A stretch of DNA of 51,456 nucleotides, from NCBI RefSeq assembly GCF_022288825.1, contig NZ_JAKOOW010000002.1:22938-74393 (forward strand), in the 5' to 3' direction. The position numbers and the translations under genes were made by a program. Source of the stretch: Kingella pumchi (GTDB lineage: Bacteria; Pseudomonadota; Gammaproteobacteria; Burkholderiales; Neisseriaceae). Positions 6,744 through 15,500 of this stretch are shown here, piece after piece. Each line of letters opens with the position of its first letter. Positions within the stretch are counted from its first letter, which is position 1. The notes under the pieces are model-generated. The model saw only the letters and a list, made by a program, of their open reading frames with translations, made no database searches and was not told the origin of the DNA.

Positions 6744-9113
6744 ATGCCCCATTCCAGCGCCCTGCAGATCCTGCGCGACGTTTTCGGCTATCCCGAATTC
6801 CGCGGCCGCCAGGCCGAGATTGTCGATACGCTTGCCGGCGGCGGCAGCGCGCTGGTGCTGATGCCCACCGGCGGCGGCAAGTCTCTGTGCTATCAGATTC
6901 CGGCGCTGCTGCGCGAAGGCACGGCGGTGGTGGTGTCGCCGCTGATTGCGCTGATGGACGACCAAGTAGCCGCGCTGCGTGCGGCCGGCGTGCATGCGGC
7001 GGCGGTGCACAGCGGCACGCCGCCGCAAACGGTGCGCGATCTGGCCGACGACATCCGCGAAGGCAGCCTGAAACTGCTGTACGTTGCCCCCGAGCGGCTG
7101 GTTTCCGAGCGTTTTCTGCGTTTTCTCGACCATACCGCCGTCAGCCTGTTTGCCATCGACGAAGCCCACTGCGTGAGCCAGTGGGGGCACGACTTTCGCC
7201 CCGAATACCGCGCATTGGGGCTACTGGCCGAGCGTTATCCGGCCGTGCCGCGCATCGCACTCACCGCCACCGCCGACGCCGAAACCCGCGCCGACATCAA
7301 ACACTATCTGCACCTGCAGTCCGCCCCCGAGTTCGTCTCGAGCTTCGATCGGCCGAACATCTACTACCAAATCATCGAAAAAAACAACGGCAAAAAGCAG
7401 CTTTTGGACTTTCTCAAGCGCCGTCCCGCCGGCGACAGCGGCATCGTGTACTGCTTAAGCCGCAAAAGCGTGGAAGACGTGGCCGCCTTTCTCTGCGAAA
7501 ACGGCTTCAACGCCCTGCCCTACCACGCCGGCCTGAGCATGGACACCCGCAGCGCCAACCAAAGCCGCTTTATCCGCGAAGACAGCATCATCATCGTCGC
7601 CACCGTCGCCTTCGGCATGGGCATCGACAAACCCGACGTGCGCTTTGTCTGCCATCTCGACATGCCGCAGAGCATCGAACACTTCTATCAGGAAAGCGGC
7701 CGCGCCGGCCGCGACGGCCTGCCCGCCGCCAGCTGGCTGTGCTACGGCATGAACAATCTCGTACTCCTGAAAGAGCGCATTCAGGAAAGCGGCGCCGACG
7801 ACTGGCAAAAGCAAATCGAAATCCAAAAGCTCAACGCCATGTTCGACGTCTGCGAAACCGCCGGCTGCCGCCGCCAGCTCTTGCTGCGCCACTTCGGCGA
7901 AACGTCCGAACCCTGCGGCAACTGCGACAACTGCCTGCACCCGCCCGAGCGCTTCGACGCCACCGAAGACGTGCAAAAGCTGCTGAGCTGCGTGTACCGC
8001 GTCGGCCAGAGCTTTGCCGCCGGCTATGTGATCAACGTGCTGCGCGGCAAAGACGACGACTGGATCCGCCGCAACGGCCACCACACACTCTCCACCTTCG
8101 CCATCGGCGCCAAACGCAGCGACAAAGACTGGCGCGCCATCGTCCGCCAGTGCATCGGCCTGGGGCTGCTCGACAACGACACCGCCAACCACCAGGCACT
8201 GCTGCTCACCCCCGCCGCCCGCGCCGTACTCAAAGGCGAACAGCACGTGATGCTGCGCACGCTCAAACGCGAAAAATCCGCCACCCAAGTACCGCAAAAA
8301 AGCGAATGGCTGCGCACCGAGCGCGAAGAGCGGCTGTGGCAGGCGCTCAAACAATGGCGCAGCGAACGCGCCCGCGCCGACAACGTCCCCGCCTACATCA
8401 TCTGCGGCGACAAAACCCTGCAAAGCATCGTCCAAACGCAGCCTGAAACCAGCGATGCCCTGCATCAGGTCTATGGCTTGGGCGACGCCAAAATCGACAA
8501 ATTCGGCAGCGAAATTCTCGAAATCTGCCGCAGTATCGGCAGCGAAACCGATAGCGGCGGCAGCGCTTTCAGGCTGCCTGAAAGCCCCGCCAAGCAGTCT
8601 GAAAACCCCGAAGACGAATTTCTCCACAGCAGCCGCGACCGCGCCCTGTGGCAGGCGCTCACCCAATGGCGCGGCGAAACCGCCGATGCCGAAGGCTGCC
8701 CCGAGCACAGCATCTGCCCCGACGACAGCCTGCGCGACATGGTTGCCTTCACCCCCGAAACCGACGCCGACCTGGCCGCCGTTTACGGTCTCGGCGCCGT
8801 GCGCATCGCCAAATACGGCGCCGCCATACTCGAAGTCTGCCAACCCTACGCCCGCAGCCTGCCGCCCGAAGCCAAGCGCGAGCGCGCCACCATGCGCCGC
8901 CTGAACCGCTGGTGCGCCGACACCGCCCGCGCCCAAGAGCTGGCCGAACACCAAATACTCAGCAAAATCACCCTGCGCGCCCTCGCCGCCCGCCGCCCGC
9001 AAACCCTGCCCGAGCTGCAAACCGTGCACGGCATCAATGAAGAAAAAAGCGAACGCTACGGCGCCGAACTGCTGGCGCTGCTCGCCGAAGCGGAAGAAGC
9101 GGAAGCGGAATAA
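6744..9113 (+). CDS. recQ: ATP-dependent DNA helicase RecQ with three HRDC domains
   Basis: This 3'-5' DNA helicase acts in RecF-pathway recombination and repair; in Neisseria it supports pilin antigenic variation. The product has 789 residues, longer than the roughly 610 of E. coli. Walker A TGGGKS is at 42-47 and DEAH at 139-142. The RecQ zinc cysteines (AGCRR near 375, CGNCDNC near 391) are followed by the winged helix. Three HRDC repeats lie near 525-595, 632-702 and 712-782, as known for Neisseria RecQ. The linker before the second HRDC contains an uptake sequence (8567-8585) read as FRLPES. The start at 6744 follows GAAGG; the open frame extends 11 codons upstream without support. Confidence 0.95.
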   Translation: MPHSSALQILRDVFGYPEFRGRQAEIVDTLAGGGSALVLMPTGGGKSLCYQIPALLREGTAVVVSPLIALMDDQVAALRAAGVHAAAVHSGTPPQTVRDLADDIREGSLKLLYVAPERLVSERFLRFLDHTAVSLFAIDEAHCVSQWGHDFRPEYRALGLLAERYPAVPRIALTATADAETRADIKHYLHLQSAPEFVSSFDRPNIYYQIIEKNNGKKQLLDFLKRRPAGDSGIVYCLSRKSVEDVAAFLCENGFNALPYHAGLSMDTRSANQSRFIREDSIIIVATVAFGMGIDKPDVRFVCHLDMPQSIEHFYQESGRAGRDGLPAASWLCYGMNNLVLLKERIQESGADDWQKQIEIQKLNAMFDVCETAGCRRQLLLRHFGETSEPCGNCDNCLHPPERFDATEDVQKLLSCVYRVGQSFAAGYVINVLRGKDDDWIRRNGHHTLSTFAIGAKRSDKDWRAIVRQCIGLGLLDNDTANHQALLLTPAARAVLKGEQHVMLRTLKREKSATQVPQKSEWLRTEREERLWQALKQWRSERARADNVPAYIICGDKTLQSIVQTQPETSDALHQVYGLGDAKIDKFGSEILEICRSIGSETDSGGSAFRLPESPAKQSENPEDEFLHSSRDRALWQALTQWRGETADAEGCPEHSICPDDSLRDMVAFTPETDADLAAVYGLGAVRIAKYGAAILEVCQPYARSLPPEAKRERATMRRLNRWCADTARAQELAEHQILSKITLRALAARRPQTLPELQTVHGINEEKSERYGAELLALLAEAEEAEAE

Positions 9114-9116
9114 ACG

Positions 9117-9154
9117 TTTTCAGGCTGCCTGCGGCACGGCAGGCAGCCTGAAAA
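9117..9154 (+). terminator. Uptake-sequence hairpin after recQ
   Basis: TTTTCAGGCTGCC (from 9117) pairs with GGCAGCCTGAAAA ending at 9154, four bases after the recQ stop codon. It overlaps the next hairpin. Confidence 0.6.
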
Positions 9155-9196
9155 AAGCAGCCTGAAACGGTTTTTCCCGTTTCAGGCTGCTTTTTT
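9151..9196. terminator. Bidirectional uptake-sequence terminator
   Basis: A perfect 20-base stem (9151-9170 with 9177-9196) is flanked by six As and six Ts. It sits between the converging recQ and symporter genes and can serve both. Confidence 0.9.
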
Positions 9197-9208
9197 GCGC
9201 TTGGCAAG

Positions 9209-10630
9209 CTACATCAAAAAGAAATACGCCCACGCCGCCACCAGCGCGATTGAAAGCAGGTTCAGCACCATGCCCACTTTAAGCATATCGCGCTGGGTAA
9301 CGATGCCGGTGCCGAACACAATCGCATTCGGCGGCGTCGCCACCGGCAGCATAAAGGCACAAGACGCGCCGATGCCGATGACCATCACCAGCACTTCCTT
9401 GGGCATGCCCATCTGCTCGGCAACGCTGGCAAACACCGGCACCAATAGCGCGGCGGAAGCGGTGTTGCTGGTGAACTCGGTAAGGAAAATGATAAAGGTC
9501 GATACCGCCAAAATCACAATAAACGGATGGGCGAGTACGAAAGTGCTGGCCATTTCCTGCCCCAGCGCGGCGGAAGCGCCCGATTTTTGCAGCAGCGTGC
9601 TCAGCGTGATGCCGCCGCCAAAGAGCAGCAGCACGCCCCAGTCGGTATTGCGCGCCACTTCGCGCCAGCGCACCACGCCGAACACCACCACCGCCACCGC
9701 CGCAGTCAATGCCACGAAAGTATCGGGGTTTTTGATGCCGAAACGCTCTTCAATCTGCTTGCCCAGCACCCACGCCACCGCAGCGGCCAGAAAAATCAGC
9801 AGCGCAATCACGCGGTGCAGCGTCCACGGAATGTCTTCGTGTTCCACCTGCACTTTGGCCGACAGATTGGGTTTGAGCACGATAAACAGCGAAAACAGCA
9901 TCAGCGGCAAGAGCGCCAGCATCATCGGCAGGCCGAACTTCATCCAGCCGGCAAAATCCAAGCCCAGCGCCTTGGCGGCAATCGCGTTCGGCGGCGAGCC
10001 GACCACCGTACCCAAGCCGCCGATGCTGGCGCAGTAGGCGATGCCCAACAGTACGAATACGAAAGTATTGCGGTCTTTTTCCTTGTCCAGATGGCTCATC
10101 AGCCCCATTGCCAGCGGCAGCATCATCGCCGCCGTTGCCGTATTGCTGATCCACATCGACAGCACCGCCGTAACCAAAAACAAAAGATGCACTGCGACAA
10201 AAGTATTGCCGCGCGAAAGCGAAATCAGCCACACGGCGATTTTGCGGTCGAGCTTTTGCATATGCAGCGCCGTCGCCAGCGCGAAGCCGCCGAAAAACAC
10301 ATAGATAATCGGGTCGGCAAAGCCCGCCAGCGCCTGCTTGGTGCCCATTTCGGGAATCTGAAACAAGATAGCAAACAGCGGCACGATCAGCGCGGTTACG
10401 GTGATGTGCACCGCTTCGGTAAACCACATAATCGCCACAAAGGCCAAAATGCACAGCCCTTTATTGACATTGCTCTCGTAAGGCAGGATCTGATAGAGCG
10501 CCGCGCTTACCGCTGCCGCCACCAGCGCAATCAGCAGGCCGCGGAAATTGGTAATCGGTGCCTGCGCGCTCAAAAGCTCGACATTGTCCGGCTGGCGCTT
10601 GTCCGGCGCGGACGAAGTGGGATGATTCAT
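9209..10630 (-). CDS. DASS family sodium/dicarboxylate (SLC13-type) symporter
   Basis: This is an inner-membrane transporter of 473 residues with about a dozen hydrophobic segments. The family's two Ser-Asn-Thr motifs are at 162-164 (SNTATAAM) and 388-390 (SNTASAAL). Each is paired with a proline-rich substrate loop (GSPPNAI near 211 and ATPPNAI near 429). Together they form the inverted-repeat sodium and carboxylate sites of VcINDY-like transporters. The likely substrate is succinate or another C4 dicarboxylate, or citrate; sequence cannot decide. The ribosome binding site AGGAGAGA lies upstream of the ATG. It is a single gene between a shared terminator and a 319-base divergent spacer. Confidence 0.92.
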   Translation of the reverse strand: MNHPTSSAPDKRQPDNVELLSAQAPITNFRGLLIALVAAAVSAALYQILPYESNVNKGLCILAFVAIMWFTEAVHITVTALIVPLFAILFQIPEMGTKQALAGFADPIIYVFFGGFALATALHMQKLDRKIAVWLISLSRGNTFVAVHLLFLVTAVLSMWISNTATAAMMLPLAMGLMSHLDKEKDRNTFVFVLLGIAYCASIGGLGTVVGSPPNAIAAKALGLDFAGWMKFGLPMMLALLPLMLFSLFIVLKPNLSAKVQVEHEDIPWTLHRVIALLIFLAAAVAWVLGKQIEERFGIKNPDTFVALTAAVAVVVFGVVRWREVARNTDWGVLLLFGGGITLSTLLQKSGASAALGQEMASTFVLAHPFIVILAVSTFIIFLTEFTSNTASAALLVPVFASVAEQMGMPKEVLVMVIGIGASCAFMLPVATPPNAIVFGTGIVTQRDMLKVGMVLNLLSIALVAAWAYFFLM

Positions 10631-10949
10631 AAATCTCTCCTAATGGTTTTTCTTGGTAACACGGCACCGCCATGCTGCGGCACCGGCATTAAGATAACAC
10701 AAACCTACACAATACTAAAAAGCGTAAAGGCAGCCTGAAAAGTTTCAGGCTGCCCCAAACAGCGGCAGTTTGTAGCCGAAGATGCGAAATCCAAACGACA
10801 ATCCGCCCCGTTTTGCGCCGCCGCACACAAAAACACGGCGCAAAAGACACACAAAAAGCAGCCTGAAAACGGCAAAACCGCTTTCAGGCTGCCCAATCGG
10901 GCATCGTGTGCTACATTCTGCAGACCCTAACACACAAAGGAACCCCCCC
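10631..10949. other. Gene-free divergent spacer
   Basis: This 319-base spacer lies between the symporter (minus) and a lipoprotein gene (plus). It contains an AT-rich stretch (10683-10722) that probably holds the symporter promoter, an inverted uptake-sequence pair (about 10730-10754), and a second pair (about 10856-10892). No gene or RNA is evident. Confidence 0.6.
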
Positions 10950-11657
10950 ATGAAAAAAGCCCTTATCCCCACCCTTGCCGCCTGCCTGCTGCTGGGCGGC
11001 TGCATGACCGGCATCATGTGGGAGCGCATGGCCGGCGACCAGTACGAATTTGCCGCAGACGAGAGCGACAACATCACCGCCTTTGCCGTTGCCACTGCCG
11101 ACAGCAGCCAGTTAAAAAAAGGCAGCCTGATACTGGTGGGCGAAAAATACTGGTACGTTTTAGACCAAGGAGAGGAAAACACGCGGCGTTTGGCACAACT
11201 GCGCGCGCAATTTCCCAAAGCCTTTTCTTTTAAAAGCAAAGGCAATCTTGAAGCAAACAAGCGCTACAAAAACAACACCTTTGTTTTAGAACGCCGCGAA
11301 GAAGAGAAAGGCTCGTTCCGCAGCGAATACTGCCTGGGCTACCAAACCGACAATCCCGCCGAAGCCAAGCAATTGGCCGCTTTGGGCTTTGACAAAAAAC
11401 CGGACGGCTACGAAACCTGCAGCGCGGTTACCGGAAAAATGTACGCCGTCGGCAATTTGAAAGTTCCTGCCGAATACCGTTTCGAGAGCCGTCTGCCGGT
11501 GCAATTAGGCCGCTCTTACGGCAAATCCGCCCCCGCCGGCAATAAAGTCGCCGCCGCCCTGCTCACCCCATTGGCTCTGGCTGCCGATGCTGTTGCCACG
11601 GTCACGGTGTATCCGATCATGTTTCGTAAAGCCTGGTTCGGGGATACTTCGATGTAA
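10950..11657 (+). CDS. Putative lipoprotein, unknown function
   Basis: The 235-residue product has a lipoprotein signal peptide with lipobox LGGC and Cys18. I do not recognise a named family. The mature protein is charged, with a Trp/Tyr-rich segment after residue 60. A pair of cysteines (in SEYCLGY and YETCSAV) could form a disulfide. A hydrophobic alanine-rich helix lies near the C-terminus (AAALLTPLALAADAVATVTV), which may be a membrane or interface segment. The ribosome binding site AAAGGA is separated from the ATG by AA plus seven Cs (10943-10949), a homopolymer in the initiation region. Codon and base use look like the neighbours. Confidence 0.75.
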   Translation: MKKALIPTLAACLLLGGCMTGIMWERMAGDQYEFAADESDNITAFAVATADSSQLKKGSLILVGEKYWYVLDQGEENTRRLAQLRAQFPKAFSFKSKGNLEANKRYKNNTFVLERREEEKGSFRSEYCLGYQTDNPAEAKQLAALGFDKKPDGYETCSAVTGKMYAVGNLKVPAEYRFESRLPVQLGRSYGKSAPAGNKVAAALLTPLALAADAVATVTVYPIMFRKAWFGDTSM

Positions 11658-11664
11658 AACATAC

Positions 11665-11709
11665 AAAAGCAGCCTGAAAGCCGGTTTCCCGCTTTCAGGC
11701 TACTTTTTT
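11665..11709 (+). terminator. Uptake-sequence terminator after the lipoprotein gene
   Basis: GCAGCCTGAAAGC (11669-11681) pairs with GCTTTCAGGCTAC (11691-11703) with one mismatch, followed by six Ts. Confidence 0.8.
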
Positions 11710-11723
11710 GGCAGATTGTTTTT

Positions 11724-13007
11724 TCAGACGGCCATCGCCTTAAACACTTCTTTCGCGGCGGCGATGGTTTCGTCGATTAATTCAGTCGTATGCGCGGCGG
11801 AGACGAAACCGGCTTCGTAGGCTGAGGGGCCGAAGGCGACTTGTTTATCCAGCATGCCGTGGAAGAAGGTTTTGAAGCCGTCCACGTTGGAGCGTGCCAT
11901 GTCGGCGTAGTTGCGCGGCAGGCCGTCGGCAAAATACAGGCCGAACATGCCGCCCACGCTGTCGGCACAGAATGCGACGCCTGCGGCTGCGGCGGCAGCC
12001 TGAAAGCCTTGCACCAGCTGTTCGGTACGCGCGGCCAGGTTTTCGTAGAACCCGGGGCGCTGGATGATTTCCAGCGTTTTCAAACCGGCGGCGACGGCGA
12101 CGGGGTTGCCCGACAAAGTGCCGGCCTGATACACGCCGCCGAGCGGGGAGATGGCGGCCATAATGTCTTTGCGCCCACCAAACGCCGCCAGCGGCATACC
12201 GCCGCCGATCACTTTGCCCATGGTGGTCAAATCGGGCGTGATGCCGTGCAGCGACTGCGCGCCGCCGAGCGCGACACGAAATCCGGTCATCACTTCGTCG
12301 TAAATCAATACCGCGCCATGTTTGGCGGTGAGTTCGCGCAAGGCTTGGACAAAGCTTTCAGACGGCCTTACCAAGTTCATATTGCCCGCAAACGGCTCAA
12401 CGATGACGCAGGCGATTTCGCCGCCGATTTGCGCGAAGGTTTCTTCAAGCTGGGCAACGTTGTTGTATTCCAGCACCAGCGTGTGCTTGGTGAAATCGGC
12501 AGGCACGCCGGCGGACGACGGGTTGCCGAAGGTGAGCAGGCCGCTGCCCGCTTTCACCAGCAGGCTGTCGGAATGGCCGTGGTAGCAGCCCTCGAATTTG
12601 ATGATTTTGTCGCGGCCGGTAAAGCCGCGTGCCAGGCGGATGGCCGACATGGTGGCTTCTGTGCCCGAGCTGACCAGGCGCACTTGTTCGACGCTGGGCA
12701 CGAGTTTGGCGATTTCTTCGGCAATCACGATTTCGCCCTCGGTGGGCGCGCCAAACGACAGCCCGCCCAAGGCCGCTTCGCGCACGGCTTCAATCACTTC
12801 GGGATGGGCGTGGCCGACAATCGCCGGCCCCCACGAGCCGACGTAGTCAATATAGCGCGTGCCGTCGGCATCCCACACATAGGCGCCCTCGGCCTTTTGG
12901 ATGAAACGCGGCACGCCGCCGACACTGCCGAAGGCGCGCACGGGCGAATTGACGCCGCCGGGAATGATGTTTTTGGCGCGGGTGAAAAGTTGTTCGTTGC
13001 GGGTCAT
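11724..13007 (-). CDS. hemL: Glutamate-1-semialdehyde 2,1-aminomutase
   Basis: HemL converts glutamate-1-semialdehyde to 5-aminolevulinate, the first committed tetrapyrrole precursor, using pyridoxal phosphate in the cytosol. The 427-residue product is full length. The PLP lysine is Lys265 (TTMGKVIGGG), and the SSGTEATMSAIRLAR and IIKFEGCYHGH segments are typical. The start at 13007 has AAAGGAAA upstream. An exact AGGCCGTCTGAA uptake sequence of another dialect lies inside (12357-12368, encoding part of VRPSES). The stop codon itself sits in a GCCGTCTGAA core at 11724, giving Ala-Val as last residues. Both suggest that this gene was imported from a different neisserial lineage. Confidence 0.95.
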   Translation of the reverse strand: MTRNEQLFTRAKNIIPGGVNSPVRAFGSVGGVPRFIQKAEGAYVWDADGTRYIDYVGSWGPAIVGHAHPEVIEAVREAALGGLSFGAPTEGEIVIAEEIAKLVPSVEQVRLVSSGTEATMSAIRLARGFTGRDKIIKFEGCYHGHSDSLLVKAGSGLLTFGNPSSAGVPADFTKHTLVLEYNNVAQLEETFAQIGGEIACVIVEPFAGNMNLVRPSESFVQALRELTAKHGAVLIYDEVMTGFRVALGGAQSLHGITPDLTTMGKVIGGGMPLAAFGGRKDIMAAISPLGGVYQAGTLSGNPVAVAAGLKTLEIIQRPGFYENLAARTEQLVQGFQAAAAAAGVAFCADSVGGMFGLYFADGLPRNYADMARSNVDGFKTFFHGMLDKQVAFGPSAYEAGFVSAAHTTELIDETIAAAKEVFKAMAV

Positions 13008-13201
13008 GGGGGTTTCCTTTCTGAATGGGGCAGCCTGAAAAACAAACGCGCGATGATACCGCACTTTCAGGCTGCCTTCGGCGGTGTAAAAGCAAAAGGC
13101 AGCCTGAAACGTGTAGAATGCGGCCGCAGGGCATCCGCCCGCGTTTGTTTTGCGCTTTGCTTCGTTTAATGCCGCACAGGCAGCCTGAAAAAATCCGCCT
13201 T

Positions 13202-14158
13202 ATGGAATCGATAGTCGAACTGCGCCATCTGCGCACCCTAGTCGCCCTGCAGGAAACCGGCAGCGTGTCGCTGGCCGCCCAGCGGGTGTTTCTCACCCAG
13301 TCGGCGCTCTCGCACCAGATCCGGCTACTGGAAAACCATTTTGAAACGCCGCTGTTTGAGCGCAAGTCGGCTCCGCTGCGCTTTACGCCGGCCGGCGAGC
13401 GGCTGCTGAAGCTGGCACGCGAGCTGCTGCCGCGCGTGGCCGACGCCGAGCGCGACCTGATCCAGATTGTCCACGGCGAAGCGGGCGAGTTGCGGCTGGC
13501 GGTGGAATGCCATACCTGCTTCGACTGGCTGATGCCGGCGATGGGCGTGTTCCGCCCGCAATGGCCGCAGGTGGAATTGGACATTGTGTCCGGCTTCCAG
13601 GCCGATCCGGTCGGCCTGCTGCTGAGCCGCCGCGCCGACGTGGCGATTGTGTCCGAAGCGGTGCCGCAGGCAGACATCGCCTACGAGCCGCTGTTTGCCT
13701 ACGAAATGGTCGGCATCTGCGCGCCCGACCATCCGCTGGCCGGCAAAGAAGTGTGGCAGGCGCAGGACTTTGCCGACGAAACCCTGATCAGCTATCCGGT
13801 GCCCGACGATATGCTCGATTTGCTGCGCAAAGTGCTGCTGCCGCAGGGCGTCAATCCGGCGCGCCGCCACAGCGAGCTGACCATCGCCATCGTGCAGCTG
13901 GTGGCCAGCCGCCGCGGGATTGCCGCGCTGCCGTATTGGTCGGTGATGCCCTATGTGGAGAAAAACTATATCGTTACCCGCCAAATCGGCGATACGCCGC
14001 TGCAGAGCGAACTGTATGCCGCCATCCGCAGCGAAGACGCCAAGCGTGTTTATCTGCGCGACTTCTGCCGCATCGTGCGCGAAGAAGGCTTTGCCAGCCT
14101 GCCCGGCTTAAGCCATCTGTCGCTGCCCGCAGAGCTGACCATCGGCGCGCGCGGCTAG
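13202..14158 (+). CDS. metR: LysR family regulator, MetR-like
   Basis: The 318-residue product has an N-terminal LysR helix-turn-helix (AAQRVFLTQSALSHQIRLLE near 20-40). Its effector domain closely follows E. coli MetR: RLAVECHTCFDWLMPA, the WPQVELD strand, the ISYPVPDDMLD region and ASRRGIAALPYW. MetR activates methionine synthesis genes with homocysteine as co-effector. No met gene is adjacent, so its targets lie elsewhere. The ATG is preceded at 12 bases by an uptake sequence (13178-13189) rather than a Shine-Dalgarno. An in-frame ATG at 13170 is a weaker alternative. It is transcribed divergently from hemL. Confidence 0.87.
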   Translation: MESIVELRHLRTLVALQETGSVSLAAQRVFLTQSALSHQIRLLENHFETPLFERKSAPLRFTPAGERLLKLARELLPRVADAERDLIQIVHGEAGELRLAVECHTCFDWLMPAMGVFRPQWPQVELDIVSGFQADPVGLLLSRRADVAIVSEAVPQADIAYEPLFAYEMVGICAPDHPLAGKEVWQAQDFADETLISYPVPDDMLDLLRKVLLPQGVNPARRHSELTIAIVQLVASRRGIAALPYWSVMPYVEKNYIVTRQIGDTPLQSELYAAIRSEDAKRVYLRDFCRIVREEGFASLPGLSHLSLPAELTIGARG

Positions 14159-14225
14159 CCGTTTTTCCCGTCTTTCAGGCTGCCTTTGCCCCGCAGGCAG
14201 CCTGAAAAAACCATCGGAGCCAAGC

Positions 14226-14960
14226 ATGACCCTGCAACACAAACTGCCGCAGCCGATGCTGCCGGAAACCCAGCGCCGCGAAATCGGCGCGCGCGAAAGC
14301 TACCACCTGCTGAAAATCCTGTCCGAATTCGTCCAGGCCGGCGAAGAATTGCGCGCGGTGCAGCCGGCGGTGAGCATCTACGGCAGCGCCCGCCTTGCCG
14401 CCGACCATCCCGACTGCCTGTTTGCCGAAAGCCTGGCGCGCAAGTTGTCCGACGCCGGTTTCGCCGTGATTTCCGGCGGCGGTCCCGGCATTATGGAAGC
14501 CGCCAACAAAGGCGCGCACGCCGGCCGCAGCCCCGCCGTCGGCCTCAACATCGTGCTGCCGCACGAGCAGCACGCCAATCCCTATCAGGATTTGTCGGTA
14601 ACCTTCCAGCATTTTTTCCCGCGCAAAGTGATGTTTGTCAAACACGCGCTGGCCTATATCGTGATGCCCGGCGGCTTCGGCACGCTCGACGAATTTTTTG
14701 AAAGCCTGACGCTGGTGCAAACCGGCAAAATCCCGCAGCGGCCGATTATTCTCGTCGGCAGCGCATTCTGGCGCGGCCTGCTCGAGTGGATGCAGCAGCA
14801 GCTCGCCGAGCGCGGCCTGATCGGCAAAGACGACATGCAGCTTATCCGCCTGTGCGACAGCGAAGACGAAGTGATCGACGCGGTCTTCCGCTACTACGAA
14901 AACTGCCACGACGACTTCTGCGTCGAACCCGACGTCGGCAACTGGGATTTGGGGCTGTAA
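14226..14960 (+). CDS. TIGR00730/LOG family nucleoside 5'-monophosphate phosphoribohydrolase
   Basis: This Lonely Guy (LOG)-type protein has 244 residues. The hallmark GGGPGIMEA is at about 84-92 and PGGFGTLDE at 148-156, which together bind the nucleotide and carry the catalytic Glu and Arg. LOG enzymes remove ribose 5-phosphate from (cytokinin-like) nucleotides; many bacterial members hydrolyse AMP or other purine nucleotides, so the physiological substrate is unknown. The N-terminal 45 residues are helical and longer than in plant LOG. A GGAG sequence precedes the ATG by six bases. It stands alone between uptake-sequence hairpins. Confidence 0.88.
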   Translation: MTLQHKLPQPMLPETQRREIGARESYHLLKILSEFVQAGEELRAVQPAVSIYGSARLAADHPDCLFAESLARKLSDAGFAVISGGGPGIMEAANKGAHAGRSPAVGLNIVLPHEQHANPYQDLSVTFQHFFPRKVMFVKHALAYIVMPGGFGTLDEFFESLTLVQTGKIPQRPIILVGSAFWRGLLEWMQQQLAERGLIGKDDMQLIRLCDSEDEVIDAVFRYYENCHDDFCVEPDVGNWDLGL

Positions 14961-14980
14961 GCAGCCGGTTTCCCATTGGC

Positions 14981-15027
14981 AAAAAAGCAGCCTGAAAGCC
15001 GGATTTCGGTTTTCAGGCTGCTTTTTT
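14981..15027. terminator. Bidirectional uptake-sequence terminator
   Basis: AAAAAAGCAGCCTGAAA (14981-14997) pairs with its complement at 15011-15027, between the LOG gene (plus) and the first small secreted paralogue (minus). Confidence 0.85.
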
Positions 15028-15065
15028 TGGGGACGGCCTGCCCGCTCCCTGCCAAACGGCAGGGC

Positions 15066-15419
15066 TTAGTTGGCGGCGTTGACGCAGATGCGTTTGACGG
15101 TACCGCTTTTACTTACGCTGAAGGTGTAGCGGCCTTTGTTCAGTTCGACAAACCGGAATGCGGCGCCGCTGTCGCCGTCGTGGCCGAGCTCGGAGGGCAG
15201 GCGGCGGCCTTTGGCGTTGCGTACGGCAAAGCCGGCATCGCCGTCCACGGTGAGCAGGGCATCGTCGGAGCGGCTGTCGATGCGGTAGCGCTGGCCGCTT
15301 TTCAGTTTCAGGTTTTCGGCGCAGCCGGTATCGTCCAGCGGCAGGCTCTTCAGGCTGCCGGCGTGGGCAGCGCCAGCCAGCAGCAGCAAGGCGGTGAGAA
15401 GGGCGAAACGGGATTTCAT
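15066..15419 (-). CDS. Small secreted protein, tandem paralogue A
   Basis: The 117-residue product has a clear signal peptide cut after AHA at residue 20, so it is predicted periplasmic or secreted. The mature form starts GSLKSLPLDD, followed by a conserved Cys33 and a C-terminal Cys112 that may form a disulfide. The rest is predicted beta-rich, with a KKGRF-like segment (NKGRYTFSVSKSGT). I recognise no family. It is clearly homologous to the next gene upstream on the same strand (15501-15863): same signal peptide, same GSLKSLPLDD start, same two cysteines and matching length. The GSLK codons are an uptake-sequence core. The ribosome binding site is AGAAAGGAAA in the complement. Confidence 0.8.
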   Translation of the reverse strand: MKSRFALLTALLLLAGAAHAGSLKSLPLDDTGCAENLKLKSGQRYRIDSRSDDALLTVDGDAGFAVRNAKGRRLPSELGHDGDSGAAFRFVELNKGRYTFSVSKSGTVKRICVNAAN

Positions 15420-15500
15420 GGGATTTCCTTTCTGTTAAGGGAGGGAGAAAGCAGCCTGAAAGGCTTTCAGGCTGCCTTTTGGCGGCGGCAAAACCCGCGT

